Below are positions 39,783 through 49,831 of a DNA stretch of 64,000 nt, in pieces (the stretch's first letter is position 1; the number at the start of each line of letters is the position of its first letter). Source of the DNA: Thereva unica (lineage: Eukaryota; Arthropoda; Insecta; Diptera; Therevidae); NCBI GenBank assembly GCA_949987705.1, contig OX465282.1, forward strand, positions 82,014,070 to 82,078,069, in the 5' to 3' direction. Both the position numbers and the translations under genes were made by a program. The notes below the pieces were generated by a model, which saw nothing but the letters and a program-made list of their open reading frames with translations, did no database searches and was not told the origin of the DNA.

Positions 39783-40131
39783 TGTTAACGTCAAGATTGC
39801 TTTATCTTGGCGGAGCCCTTGGTTCTTGTACCTGGGCTATAAACGCGATGTATCTAAGGTGCAATGTAGCTAGATTTACTTGTTGATGGTGCAGTGGCTC
39901 TTAAACCAGTACACCGATTGATGGAAAATAATTTCACCTTAATTTAGGTCCTAGGTACCTGTACCAGGACTGAGTGGAGAGGGTGCGCCGAGTACTTAAC
40001 TCGTGCACCAAGTTTTAATTAATTTTATTCTGAAGTTATCCTTAACAATTCACTATTACACTGTGGTGACTGCTACACACATTTAATTATTACCTTCACC
40101 TTATAAATCTTCACTTGGACATAAAACGAAA
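39783..40131 (-). repeat. Truncated 5' LTR of element A
   Basis: Starts TGTTAACGTCAAG and matches 47385-47733 closely, but stops after AAAACGAAACA where the other two copies continue with CTGAGGACACTAC. Element B sequence begins at 40132. It contains the AGCCC...GGGCT hairpin at 39814-39838. Confidence 0.8.
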
Positions 40132-40178
40132 CAATTTGTTTAAATTTAAGGAATATGATTAATTTGATTTGGTTGATT

Positions 40179-41297
40179 TTAGTTCTTTCTTATACTACAG
40201 TCTGGGGTGACTATCGGACCATTGTCTTCTATAGGCAGCACGCTTACTTTTGTTATGGGTCGTGTTAAGGTTGTTTCCTTGCATCTTATCGTTACAACTC
40301 GGACCAGTCCATCTCTTCCTGGATGTACTTTAATGATTCGTCCCAGTGCCCCGTTTGTTGGCGGTAGTCGTTCATCTTTGATTAATACCAAATCACCGAT
40401 CTTTACGTTTGGAGTTCGATGTAGCCATTTAGGCCTTTGTTGTAGTCGATGTAGGTAATCTGTCTGCCATTGCCTCCAGAAGGTTTGATTCATTTGCTGC
40501 AGCATTTGCCATCTGCTTGTGATCCTGATGTTGGGTTCTAATAAATAGTCATCTGCTGGAGCTAGGATTGCGTTACCGATTAAAAAGTGTCCTGGTGTTA
40601 AGACTGCTAAGTCTTCCGGATCATTTGTTATAGGGCATAATGGTCGCGAGTTGAGGCAAGCTTCTATTTGCGTTAAGAGTGTGTTTAATTCTTCAAAGGT
40701 CAATATTGTATTCCCTGTTGTTCTTTTCAGGTGGTGTTTTATGGACTTTACTCCACTTTCCCAGATACCACCAAAATGCGGTGATCCTGGCGGGATGAAG
40801 TGCCATTCAGTGCTGGCTTCCTCGATGGATGCGAAGACTTCTTCTGATATTCCCCAATCCTTTTGCATGTTGATTTGTGCCATTCGTCTGCTGGCTCCAA
40901 TAAAGTTAGTACCACAGTCACTGTACAAGTGGCTGATTCTGCCGCGTCTAGATGTGAATCGACGGAAGGCAGCGATGAACGCGTCTGAAGTCATGTCGCT
41001 TACTGCTTCGAGATGCACCGCCTTGATAGCCATGCAGACAAAGATGCAAATGTATCCCTTGGAAGTTCGCACTCTCCCTCTACATTTGGATTCTCTTATT
41101 GTCAAGGGACCGCAAAAGTCTACTCCTGTGTGTGTAAATGGATGACTTGGCTTTATACGATACTCTGGTAAGTCCCCCATCAGTTGCTGACTTGTGGCTG
41201 CCTTCTGTTTCCAGCATGGAAGACATGTATGTATTCGCTGTCTTATGAGATTTCTGGCCGCTACTATCCAGAATTCCTTTCTTATCATAGCTGTCAC
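40179..41297 (-). CDS. pol: BEL element B integrase
   Basis: 372 residues. The zinc-binding region CLPCWKQ precedes the catalytic core, with THTGVDFCGPLTI (first Asp), HLYSDCGTNFIGA (second Asp) and PGSPHFGGIWESGVKSIKHH (acidic residue). The BEL-specific C-terminus follows (GDLVLIKDERLPP, LTRPITKVSVLPIED). The frame extends upstream without stop to about 41480 and joins gag-pol across the T4 run 41483-41486. It stops without an envelope domain, unlike element C. Confidence 0.9.
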   Translation of the reverse strand: MTAMIRKEFWIVAARNLIRQRIHTCLPCWKQKAATSQQLMGDLPEYRIKPSHPFTHTGVDFCGPLTIRESKCRGRVRTSKGYICIFVCMAIKAVHLEAVSDMTSDAFIAAFRRFTSRRGRISHLYSDCGTNFIGASRRMAQINMQKDWGISEEVFASIEEASTEWHFIPPGSPHFGGIWESGVKSIKHHLKRTTGNTILTFEELNTLLTQIEACLNSRPLCPITNDPEDLAVLTPGHFLIGNAILAPADDYLLEPNIRITSRWQMLQQMNQTFWRQWQTDYLHRLQQRPKWLHRTPNVKIGDLVLIKDERLPPTNGALGRIIKVHPGRDGLVRVVTIRCKETTLTRPITKVSVLPIEDNGPIVTPDCSIRKN

Positions 41298-41464
41298 TAA
41301 TTGTGCTCCTCCGTGTAAAGTGATTCTATGGGCATCATCAATTAGCAGGTTGGTTACTGTGCTTCTAGCTGGAATTATAATCGGAAATCGCTCGTTGTAG
41401 CTTAAGTGAGCGTGCCGTAATCGCCCTCCTACTCTTAGGATTTCCTCAGGGTCAAGGAAGGGGT

Positions 41465-44400
41465 TTAGGCTGAGAATTGAGCTTTTAGAAGGTAATTGTT
41501 TTGACTCTGTAATGCCGTAATTTCTTCCATAAAGTGTTTTTTCTGTAGTATCTGGATGATATTGTTCTTGGCCTTTTTTAATTCGTTAATTCTCAAATGA
41601 CCTAGCGTTTTGACCTTGGTGCTTGCCTTGCAATTAGTCATGAATCTGTTGCAGTAAGCTGTGACTCTAACTAATTTTCTCCATGAAGAGTAGTGCTCCA
41701 GTAGTCTGGTAACGAATTCATTTTCCAAGGTGGTGATTAAAGTGACGGCTCCTTTCGCTTCCAGCTGGGTCTCTTGAACTTGTTCTTGTGATGGCCAGTG
41801 CTCCTTGGATTTGACAAGCCAAGTGGGACCATTCCACCACAATGTATGGCCTATGAGCGATTGAGCCGAGATTCCTCTGCTTGCGGAATCTGCTGGATTG
41901 TCCTTTGTAGGCACATGTCTCCAAATGCTGCTACTGCATTTTTTAGTGATGTCACTAACTCGGTTTGCGACAAATGTCTTCCATCTTGATGGGTGCCCTC
42001 GTAGCCATGATAGTACTATAGTGGAGTCACTCCAGAGATGAATTTGGGTTGGCTTGCTTGGAAGTATCGGTTGTGTCCTTTGTACTAATTTTGCTAGTAG
42101 GGACGCGGCGCATAATTCCAATCTCGGGAGGCTTATCTGCTTGACTGGCGCTACTCTAGTTTTAGCTGTCAGTAGTGATGATTTTGTTTTATCGTTAGAC
42201 TTAACGACTACGTATAGTACAGCGGCATAAGCTAGATTTGACGCGTCACAGAATCCATGTATCTCATATTCTTCACCCTTGTGTGTTTGTAACCAGCGTG
42301 GAATTGTAAGTTCCTCGATCATGTGAAGTTGGTTCCTGAAGTTACGCCATGTCTCGCTAAGCCCTTGAGGTAGTAGCTCATCCCATTCGCCTTTTTCAAG
42401 CCATACCTTTTGCATTAGTATTTTAGCTGAAATTACTATTGGGCTTAACCATCCTAATGGATCAAAAAGTAGAGATATTTCTGATAATAGTTCTCGCTTA
42501 GTCTCCACCTTTCTTGAATTGTTCTTGATTTTAAAATGAAATGTATCAGTGACGGGGTTCCAATGAATCCCTAATGTTTTGATAGTAGTGTTGATGTTAA
42601 CCTCGGGAGGCCCTTTCAATTCCCTGTCTTGAATTGCTATGTCACGCAACGCTTGGTTATGATTACTGGTCCATTTTCGTAGGTGCAGACCGGATTCTCT
42701 GAGTATTTTTCGTACCTCTTCTATTAGATGAAGGGCTTCGGGGATTGAATCTGCTCCTGACATTAGATCATCCACATAAAAATCTTCTAAAATTATCCTT
42801 GCCGCTTTTTCAGACTGAGACGCGGCGTTGGTTGCTATCTGTTGAAGGGTACGTACGGCTAAGAATGGTGCTGATGCTGTTCCGTATGTAACGGTAAGCA
42901 AGCGGTATTCTTGTAATGGTTTCGTTGTCTCGCTCCTCCAAAGTATGCGTTGGTAATCAGCGTCCTTTTGGGCGACTCTTATCTGCCGGTACATTTTTTC
43001 AACATCAGCAGTGAAGGCGATGGCATGTGTTCTCCACTTCAGCAGGGTGGATGCTAAATCTGCCTGGATGGTGGGCCCCGTTAGTAGGCGATCGTTCAGT
43101 GATGAATTATTAGTGGTTTTCGCGGAAGCGTCGAATACCACTCTTACCTTTGTAGTGGAACTTTGCTCCTTTATTACTGCATGATGTGGTAAGTAGCATG
43201 GTTTACCGAGTGTGTGAGTATCGTGGTTTTCAGGAATCACTAATTCCATGTGTCCTAATTCCAGATATTCAGCCATAAACTTTTCGTATTCTTGTTTCAA
43301 TTCGCTATGTGCTTCCAGTTTTCGCTCTAGACTAAAAAATCTTCTTAATGCCATTCCTTTCGAGTCGCCGAGGGCTGGTGGTTCTGGATGTGACTTGAAC
43401 GGCAGCTGTACTTCATATCGACCATCTTCTCTGCGCCGGTGTATCGCCATAAAGTGAGCTTCGCATTGAGCTTCGGCTTCAGTGAGATGTTTTTCTTCGG
43501 TCAATTCCTCTAATTCCCAGAATTGTTGTAACAGTTGCTTTATGTCACAGTGTAGACTAGTTGCAACCTTGAGACTATGACAGGTACTTTCCACCGGTCC
43601 TGACAAAATCCATCCCAGGATGGTACGTTGCGCTAATGGTGTTCCTGGAGGACCTTTAATTTGTCCTTCTTCAATTAGTTCGGGGTAGACATCGGCTCCT
43701 AAGAGAACGTCGATGCGCTGTGATTCAAAGTATTGAGGATCTGCTAATTGGAGACCCTTGATGTGTGACCACTCTTGTGCTACTATTTGCTGTGTGGGGA
43801 GGTCCGCTGAAATTTGCCTCACTACTAACGCATTCATATCTATATGGGGATCGTAAGCGTAGCGAGAGCTGAGCCTAACATTTACTGTATGTTTGCTTGG
43901 CCCACACTGTTGGTTTTCTATTCCGAAGACTGTCACGAAAGTGTTTGTTTTATTGAGTTGTAGAAGCTGGACGCTTCTTTCAGTAATGAATGAGACCTCT
44001 GAACCTTGGTCTATAAGAGCTCTAAGTGTTTTAGTCCCTGTCTTACTAGAGTGGACCTGAATGAGTGCTGTGGCTAGCAGGACGGATTTACTGACCTGTT
44101 TACATCCCTGCTGCCCCTTGCATTGAAGTGAAACTATTTCGTGGTTACCTTGTGCTTGATTGCTGTCAACTTCGTTCCTGGTCCCCAAGTTGACCTTAGC
44201 GGATGTGGTTCCGTTTCTTGGTTGCTCTGGATGACTCTTGCAATGCCTGAGCTCCTCCAAATGTAGTAAGGTGTTGTGCCGTCTATGGCATTTAAAGCAT
44301 GTGCCCCTACTTGGGCAGGTTCTGATGGAGTGTGATGTACCTAAACAATTGAGACACCTTCCATGTGACCTGATGTGAGCGATTCGGTCGTTGACACTCA

Positions 44401-45484
44401 TTTTAATAAATTGAACACACGTCCGAAGAGGGTGATCCTTTTGGCATAGGCTGCATTCAGTCGCCCTTGTTAAATGGATTCTTACCGGTTCTGATTTTCC
44501 TAGGGACTGATTGTGTGTTGTTGGCTTGGTTCCCCCTATGGCTTCGAGAGTGCGGAATCTCTTCTCTAGGAATTCCTTGAACTCCTTTGTAGTTGGTAAG
44601 TAGTTGGCGTCATGGGAGCTCAGTGCATTCTCCCAGTGGGTGACTGTCTCCTTGCATAATTTCTGAGACAGTATATGAATCAGTATTGGATCCCAAGTTT
44701 CTGTATTGATGTGTAACCCTTTGAGTGCCTCCAATACCTCGTTGAGTTTATCCAACATTTTACGTAGCATTGGGGCTGTTTCTTGATGCTGCATGGGCAT
44801 TCCTGTCAATACAGTGAGTTGAGTATTCACTAGTATTCTGTTATTTTGATAGCGTCGCTTCAAAATGCTCCATGCTGCAGTATAATTTGCATCTGTGAGT
44901 TGAAGATGTCGTATAAGTTGCTCGGCTTCTCCACTGATGCATGTTTTTAAGTAATGTAACTTCTGGACATTACTTATGTGTTGGTTTTTGTCGACAATGG
45001 CTTCGAACAAATCATGAAATGATGGCCACAGGACATAGTCTCCTGTGAACCTTGGGATGTTTATTCTCGGCAATCGTAAGTCACTCGGATCGGGTCTAGG
45101 CGGATGGTGCACATAACTAACATTTGCACTGGGTTCTTGATGTGAAGCTGATGGAGCGGGTGGAGGCCTCAGTGATGACAGATGGTCTGCAAGAATGCCC
45201 ATGGTTTGGCAATACTGTTCTTCCATGTTGCTAAAAATATCCTGGGCAAAGTAATTTTGCTTACGATGCTCTTCAGAATATAGTTTAAGCAGTTTGCGGT
45301 GATTGCCTTCTATGATGTTCCATTGCCTTTCCATCAGTGCCCTTCGCTCGAGGAGGTAGCCTTCCTTGAGCCTGTCCCTTGGGGATTTCCTGATGTTTGT
45401 TATTATCCGGACTAGTTCCGCTTCTTCGATTGCTTGTTCCTTGATGAGGGATGTCACAATGTCACTTGAGTCAGAGTTAGCCAT
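41465..45484 (-). CDS. gag-pol: BEL element B Gag-protease-RT-RNase H polyprotein
   Basis: An intact 1339-residue frame, the best pol in the window. In order it holds a helical gag N-terminus, the DUF1759 capsid region (LPRINIPRFTGDYVLWPSF), knuckles near residue 343-415 (CSLCQKDHPLRTC, CLNCLGTSHSIRTC, CFKCHRRHNTLLH) and a DUF1758-type protease near 490 (RALIDQGSEVSFI, with DQG instead of DSG). RT follows with AFTADVEKMYRQI and FYVDDLMSGADS near 904. RNase H has HGFCDASNLAYAAV and LWSDSTIVLSWL, then the integrase leader. All RT and RNase H catalytic residues are present. It ends at 41465 where integrase continues in the next frame. Confidence 0.93.
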   Translation of the reverse strand: MANSDSSDIVTSLIKEQAIEEAELVRIITNIRKSPRDRLKEGYLLERRALMERQWNIIEGNHRKLLKLYSEEHRKQNYFAQDIFSNMEEQYCQTMGILADHLSSLRPPPAPSASHQEPSANVSYVHHPPRPDPSDLRLPRINIPRFTGDYVLWPSFHDLFEAIVDKNQHISNVQKLHYLKTCISGEAEQLIRHLQLTDANYTAAWSILKRRYQNNRILVNTQLTVLTGMPMQHQETAPMLRKMLDKLNEVLEALKGLHINTETWDPILIHILSQKLCKETVTHWENALSSHDANYLPTTKEFKEFLEKRFRTLEAIGGTKPTTHNQSLGKSEPVRIHLTRATECSLCQKDHPLRTCVQFIKMSVNDRIAHIRSHGRCLNCLGTSHSIRTCPSRGTCFKCHRRHNTLLHLEELRHCKSHPEQPRNGTTSAKVNLGTRNEVDSNQAQGNHEIVSLQCKGQQGCKQVSKSVLLATALIQVHSSKTGTKTLRALIDQGSEVSFITERSVQLLQLNKTNTFVTVFGIENQQCGPSKHTVNVRLSSRYAYDPHIDMNALVVRQISADLPTQQIVAQEWSHIKGLQLADPQYFESQRIDVLLGADVYPELIEEGQIKGPPGTPLAQRTILGWILSGPVESTCHSLKVATSLHCDIKQLLQQFWELEELTEEKHLTEAEAQCEAHFMAIHRRREDGRYEVQLPFKSHPEPPALGDSKGMALRRFFSLERKLEAHSELKQEYEKFMAEYLELGHMELVIPENHDTHTLGKPCYLPHHAVIKEQSSTTKVRVVFDASAKTTNNSSLNDRLLTGPTIQADLASTLLKWRTHAIAFTADVEKMYRQIRVAQKDADYQRILWRSETTKPLQEYRLLTVTYGTASAPFLAVRTLQQIATNAASQSEKAARIILEDFYVDDLMSGADSIPEALHLIEEVRKILRESGLHLRKWTSNHNQALRDIAIQDRELKGPPEVNINTTIKTLGIHWNPVTDTFHFKIKNNSRKVETKRELLSEISLLFDPLGWLSPIVISAKILMQKVWLEKGEWDELLPQGLSETWRNFRNQLHMIEELTIPRWLQTHKGEEYEIHGFCDASNLAYAAVLYVVVKSNDKTKSSLLTAKTRVAPVKQISLPRLELCAASLLAKLVQRTQPILPSKPTQIHLWSDSTIVLSWLRGHPSRWKTFVANRVSDITKKCSSSIWRHVPTKDNPADSASRGISAQSLIGHTLWWNGPTWLVKSKEHWPSQEQVQETQLEAKGAVTLITTLENEFVTRLLEHYSSWRKLVRVTAYCNRFMTNCKASTKVKTLGHLRINELKKAKNNIIQILQKKHFMEEITALQSQNNYLLKAQFSA

Positions 45485-46430
45485 TGCTGTGTGCGCGGAT
45501 TATATGTATAATTGAATTTTCGCTGTCAAGGACTTCACTGTTACTCGCGTGATTGTCAACGATGTAAATCACCTTATTGTACTCGAATGACGCGGGGCAA
45601 TGGCCTTATTTATGTGGTACAAACGCGCACTATTTTGTTTACTTAATATTAGACCCTTTGAGAATTTAAGGGCTAGAAAACAGACGTCAATAGGACCACT
45701 AAAAAACTTATTTTTTTTTTTTCACGGGTTTGAATAGACCAGCCCTATCAATACCTTCGCTAAGTTAAATTACTTTAATTTTTTACACTTAGTTATTAAA
45801 CTTGTTTACGTGCGTATGTATGATTTAAAAACTGGGGAAAGGATGCCAATAAAAAATACTAAAAAACCACCTACCTTGATTCCTTGATGAAGCGTTGTCC
45901 TCGTAGTGTTTCCTTCTGTTTGATATTGCACCTTCACACTCACACACACACGCGTATCCGGCTCGAAGGACCAAAAATGAAACGTCAACAAAGAGAACAA
46001 AAAATAACTACAAAATTTTAATGACAAAAATTCACTTTATTTTACTTCTAACTGTTTAGGATTTATAATTTTATTTTTACTTTATTTTTAAACGCTTTAC
46101 TTTATGTTTACTTTACCCGATACAAAATTACGACTTTGCTTTAATTTTATTTTACTACACGTCCAAGACACCGCGTAACCGCTCTGTTCTGACTGCCGTC
46201 ATCGCCTCTGGTCAGATGGTTTTATTGTTTCGCCCTTGTGTGCGTCAGCATGCTGCCGGTTACCTGTTGTTAGGTAATTGCTGGTGCTGCCGGTGGTGAT
46301 TCCGGGTCACAGTGTCGCTTAGCGTGCACACTTGCCTTTTGGTGATGAAAGTGTTTTCTTTATTTTGCGAGGTTTGTTAAATGGAACGATCACCCAATTT
46401 GTTGCTAGTAGAGTACTAGGCCAGATTGGG
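45485..46430. other. Leader and possible 5' LTR of element B
   Basis: 946 bp of AT-rich DNA upstream of element B gag, with a CA-repeat near 45937-45950 and T/A runs. I find no primer site ending in TGG on the element strand next to an LTR-like TG...CA boundary, and no second copy elsewhere in the window. It may contain a solo-copy 5' LTR. Confidence 0.3.
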
Positions 46431-47384
46431 CAACCGCTCCACATGCACTTCCGACTTCAGTAGTCGCCTTTGTTTATGCATTTCTATTAACTTGCTAACA
46501 GTCTCGTCCTCTAGTGTAAAATAGCTCTCAACATTATATTCTATGAGTGAAGGATCTTGCACTTGCTGCCAAATGTTGTCATGTAATAATTGTGCCTCGT
46601 CCAGGTATCGCTCTAATCCCCGGAATTTTACATCATAAAATTGTGTTGTTGGAGTGTGCTCTGTCAGAGTAAGGCTCGCAAGCATGCTCTGCAGACGATT
46701 CATTACAGTCCTTTGTTTGTGGATCAGTCCGAATATTATCAGGAACGGGATCGGCTACTCTGTCACTGGCGACATCCCCCTTCTTGATGGTCGGAATTCT
46801 TGTGAACGGCACTGGAGATGCTTATAAGGCTATGTCCATGAGCAATTCCTGATCAGCTGGTATCCTGGCTCCTTCTGTGGATGTTGCGGGTGATGGATCC
46901 TTGGACTTAGCGGTGGATATGGCTTCCAATGGAACAAGTGAGGGCGTTGGCAACGCCAATTCGATGACACTTAATTGTTCCAAAGCTTCCAGAGAGCGAG
47001 TCATTGGTTGAGCCTTCAATTTCTGGATTCTCTGGATGATATCATTTTTAGCCTTTACAAAACCTCCTTATATCGTGTTGTAATACTCCTTAGCTAAGAA
47101 AGGATGATTCTGCTGCGAAGCGTACTTGTCGCGAATTTCAGTATCGTTGGCTTCAAAAGGCTCCCACTGGCGGTCTAGGGCAAGGAGTCTTTTTTGCAGA
47201 TAATCCAAGGTTTTTTCGGGACTCAGAATCCTTCTTATAATTTGCAATTATATGGCAAATCTCATGCCCTATCTCCTTTTGCCGTGAAGTCAGGACGTTA
47301 ATTCCTCCGCTTGCCATGTTGCGGGCTTATTCGTAATCCGGATGAGCTTGAAGGTGGACGTGAATCACGTCGGGGTCACCAAAA
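46431..47384 (-). pseudogene. gag: Second copy of element A gag 5' region (A')
   Basis: Nearly identical to 38836-39782, with the same out-of-frame gag pieces (MNRLQSMLASL..., MKAQPMTRSLEAL...). It includes the tRNA-Trp primer site at 47363-47381. Homology begins at the word CATGCACTT. The frame here reads on past LLKS to EVHVERLPNLA, where element A has a stop. Shared defects imply duplication of an already broken copy or two insertions from one defective master. Confidence 0.8.
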
Positions 47385-47857
47385 TGTTAACGTCAAGATT
47401 GCTTTATCTTGGCGGAGCCCTTGGTTCTTGTACCTGGGCTATAAACGCGATGTATCTAAGGTGCAATGTAGCTAGATTTACTTGTTGATGGTGCAGTGGC
47501 TCTTAAACCAGTACACCGATTGATGGAAAATAATTTCACCTTAATTTAGGTCCTAGGTACCTGTACCAGGACTGAGTGGAGAGGGTGCGCCGAGTACTTA
47601 ACTCGTGCACCAAGTTTTAATTAATTTTATTCTGAAGTTATCCTTAACAATTCACTATTACACTGTGGTGACTGCTACTCACATTTAATTATTACCTTCA
47701 CCTTATAAATCTTCACTTGGACATAAAACGAAACACTGAGGACACTACTGGATGGATTGCAAGAGCGAATGAAAATCTTCTTCTATGGTTTCCCAATTGA
47801 AACTAAATTTATTATAAATCTTAACTGATTCGTAGCTGCACTGGCGTTTGATACATA
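47385..47857 (-). repeat. 5' LTR of copy A', cut by the Tc1-like element
   Basis: Starts TGTTAACG next to the primer site and continues through CTGAGGACACTAC to GTTTGATACATA, where the Tc1-like element begins after the TA at 47856-47857. The uninterrupted allele is at 34262-34290 (GATACATATCTG). The remaining roughly 240 bp of the LTR are not found on the other side of the transposon. Confidence 0.85.
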
Positions 47858-48137
47858 CACTCCGGAGCATTTGATTAGCCCCACTTGAAATTTTGGCCTT
47901 ATTCTTCTTGTAGTGACTGTATGTGCATAGTATTTTATTCCCCTTCCTTTTGTTTTCCGACACGATGTTTGACAGCCAAGAACTCAAAATCTGACGGTTA
48001 GAAAAACGATAAATTCAAATTTTGTTTTTTTCGCTCTTTGAAACAGGACCACTTGATTATCCCCAGCATTGCCTTTTGCTTGAAAATAATTGAAATAGTA
48101 ATAAAACGAATAATGTAATGTTTTTTAATGTTTTTTA

Positions 48138-48401
48138 TTAATATTTTGAATGTCCTCCATTGTTTCGTATAATTTCAAAAAGTCTATTTGGTAGAGAATC
48201 ATATAAACTTTGTAGATAATTTAATGGGATATGCTCAAAAGCATCTTCAATTGCTGTTATAAGCCCTTCTCTATTCTGGAACTGTCTTCCATCCGCATAA
48301 ATTGTTCGTGACAACCATCCCCATAAGTTCTCAATTATGTTGAGGTCGGGAGAAACAGCTGGCCACTCTAGAACCTCAATATATTGTTGTCTGCGAACCA
48401 T
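48138..48401 (-). CDS. Tc1-like transposase, C-terminal part
   Basis: 87 residues carrying the third catalytic acid in WPAVSPDLNIIENLWGWL and the conserved C-terminal helix region (LYDSLPNRLFEIIRNNGGHSKY). The true join to the N-terminal frame is near 48385 in an ATATAT-like dinucleotide stretch. The spacing between second Asp and Glu across that join is 34 residues, which indicates DD34E. Confidence 0.9.
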   Translation of the reverse strand: MVRRQQYIEVLEWPAVSPDLNIIENLWGWLSRTIYADGRQFQNREGLITAIEDAFEHIPLNYLQSLYDSLPNRLFEIIRNNGGHSKY

Positions 48402-49186
48402 TGCTTAACACACCTGGCTGTGTGAATGGGCGCGTTATCCTGCTGAAGGATCCATCGTTGGCCATCGAACATTTCTTGAAAGTTCATTTTCTTGACTTCT
48501 AAAAGTTCAATATAATCTGCTGAGGTCTGCCGACCTTCCAGAACAACCAAATCAATGGCACCATGGAATGAAATTGCAGCCCATACCATGATGGAACCAA
48601 CAGCGGAATGACGGCGAGACAAAAACCGCTCAGATTTCCTCAAATCATGGAAGTAATAGCGAAAGCCATCGGGTCCATCCAAATTAAATTTCTTTTCATC
48701 CGAAAATATTACCTGACGCCATTCTTCTTTCCAATTTAAATGAGATCGGCAATACTCTAACCTAGCAGTCTTATGACGTGGAAGTAATTGTGGCTTTTTC
48801 ACAAGTTTCTTTCGCTTCAGATGCGGACACTGTTTAATTACTCTGCGTACTGTCCAGATACTGGCTGAAGTTTCAATTTTATCCTTTATTTTGCGAGCGG
48901 ACAAGGCAGAATTCGACGCTTCGCGTAAAATTAACCTTCGTTCTCGTTCTGTTGTTGATTTTGCTGTGCGTCCTGGTCGGTTTTTGCCATAATTTTCCGG
49001 ATCTTTTAGAAAATTGTTGATTGTCTTATGATCTCGACCAATTTTGCGTGCAATTTCTCGATTAGAATAATTCTCCTGCTTAAATGCAACAATTTTCCCA
49101 ATTTCCTTACTTAATGTTTTACCTCGACCCATTTTCTTAAAATGCAAATTGACAATTTGAAAACTCCAAAAAATAAACAGAAACAA
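48368..49186 (-). CDS. Tc1-like transposase, N-terminal part
   Basis: The real start is probably the Met at residue 19 (MGRGKTLSKEIGKIV). The paired-like bipartite DNA-binding region has two HTH motifs (NREIARKIGRDHKTINNFLK, and SARKIKDKIETSASIWTVRR). Catalytic Asp residues are in VIFSDEKKFNLDGPDG and LQQDNAPIHTARC. The gene is close to full length and the only visible defect is a dinucleotide-level frame break before the Glu. Confidence 0.92.
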   Translation of the reverse strand: MFLFIFWSFQIVNLHFKKMGRGKTLSKEIGKIVAFKQENYSNREIARKIGRDHKTINNFLKDPENYGKNRPGRTAKSTTERERRLILREASNSALSARKIKDKIETSASIWTVRRVIKQCPHLKRKKLVKKPQLLPRHKTARLEYCRSHLNWKEEWRQVIFSDEKKFNLDGPDGFRYYFHDLRKSERFLSRRHSAVGSIMVWAAISFHGAIDLVVLEGRQTSADYIELLEVKKMNFQEMFDGQRWILQQDNAPIHTARCVKQWFADNNILRF

Positions 49187-49458
49187 TTAAAAAAGCACAA
49201 CTTCAATTATTTCAAACAATTTTACAATGTCAAAGTTCAAAATGCACTGATGGGGATAATCAAGTGCTCCTGTTTCAAAGAGTGAAAAAAACAAAATTTG
49301 AATTTACCGTTTTTCTAACCGTCAGATTTTGAATTCTTGGCTGTCAAACATCGTGTCGGAAAACAAAAGGAAGGGGAAAAAAATACTATACACATACAGT
49401 CACTACAAGAAGAATAAGGCCAAAATTTCAAGTGGGGCTAATCAAATGCTCCGGAGTG

Positions 49459-49779
49459 TTTCTCGAACGCCGTTCCTCCTCGTTTCGTCTTCGTTTAATC
49501 CCTCAATAGTTTGGGTACTTGTTTCGTGGGTTGCTGGATCTTTTTCGCCTCTGTTCTTCTTCTGTACTCCGCTATTGTCAGTGGTTGCGGTCCAGGTGTT
49601 GGTAATGTTGTTGGTATGTATATTGCTGGGCTCGTTGTTGCTGATGGTTCTGGAACGTATTCGTCAGTCTTCGATGCCTCTGGTGTTGACGGTTTTGGTT
49701 TTGTATCCTCTAGATGTTGTTCTAACTATCTTGGTCCACCTCTCGAAGAACTTGTTGAACTCGCTTTTTAAATCATCCA
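49459..49779 (-). pseudogene. gag: N-terminus of gag of the mdg1/412-like element
   Basis: ATG at 49779 starts MDDLKSEFNKFFERWTKIV. After a break near 49665 the next frame gives DEYVPEPSATTSPAIYIP and IAEYRRRTEAKKIQ. It lies 53 bp from the LTR/primer site. The sequence is cut at 49458 by the Tc1-like element. The rest of gag is found at 32735-33828. Confidence 0.55.
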
Positions 49780-49819
49780 TGGTCTATGGGAAAAAGTATT
49801 AAAATTTATTGTCGCAGTT

Positions 49820-49831
49820 TGCAGGGTCGCC
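49820..49831 (-). other. Primer binding site of the mdg1/412-like element (tRNA-Arg type)
   Basis: The plus strand GCAGGGTCGCCA abuts the LTR start TGTTGTGA. The GGTCGCCA end matches tRNA-Arg species used by 412/mdg1 elements. The isoacceptor is not certain. Confidence 0.6.

Larger units (their letters stand above)
33829..40131 (-). mobile_element. BEL/Pao element A (env-bearing, degenerate)
   Basis: The 3' LTR (33829-34526, lacking its first 27 bp) and a truncated 5' LTR (39783-40131) bound an internal region with tRNA-Trp primer site, gag, protease, RT and env remnants on the minus strand. Integrase is missing: a deletion joins RNase H directly to the envelope cleavage site. Many frame breaks are present. 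It is the same family type as element C by gag, RT and env sequence. The left end abuts mdg1-like gag without a visible target duplication. Confidence 0.85.
40132..46430 (-). mobile_element. BEL/Pao element B (gag-pol, no env, LTRs not resolved)
   Basis: A BEL/Pao internal region with a nearly complete gag-pol on the minus strand. The left end lies 47 bp beyond the integrase stop and abuts the truncated LTR of element A. The right end merges into a copy of element A gag at 46431. No LTR pair, target duplication or primer site of its own was found, so B may be an LTR-less insertion, a recombinant, or the internal part of a chimeric element using A-type LTRs. Confidence 0.7.
47858..49458 (-). 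mobile_element. Tc1-like transposon with about 210-bp terminal inverted repeats
   Basis: A 1601-bp element. The ends CACTCCGGAGCATTTGATTA and its inverse extend as TIRs for about 210 bp each (to about 48067 and from about 49248), with few differences. A TA precedes the left end inside the BEL LTR. The right end is followed by TTTCTCG in mdg1-like gag, not by TA and the rest of the LTR. One minus-strand transposase with a 2-bp frame break is present. Confidence 0.93.

Noticed and set aside
49329..49802. A 157-codon plus-strand ORF
   Set aside because: It spans the right TIR of the Tc1-like element and then the antisense of mdg1-like gag, so it is a chance frame across a junction.
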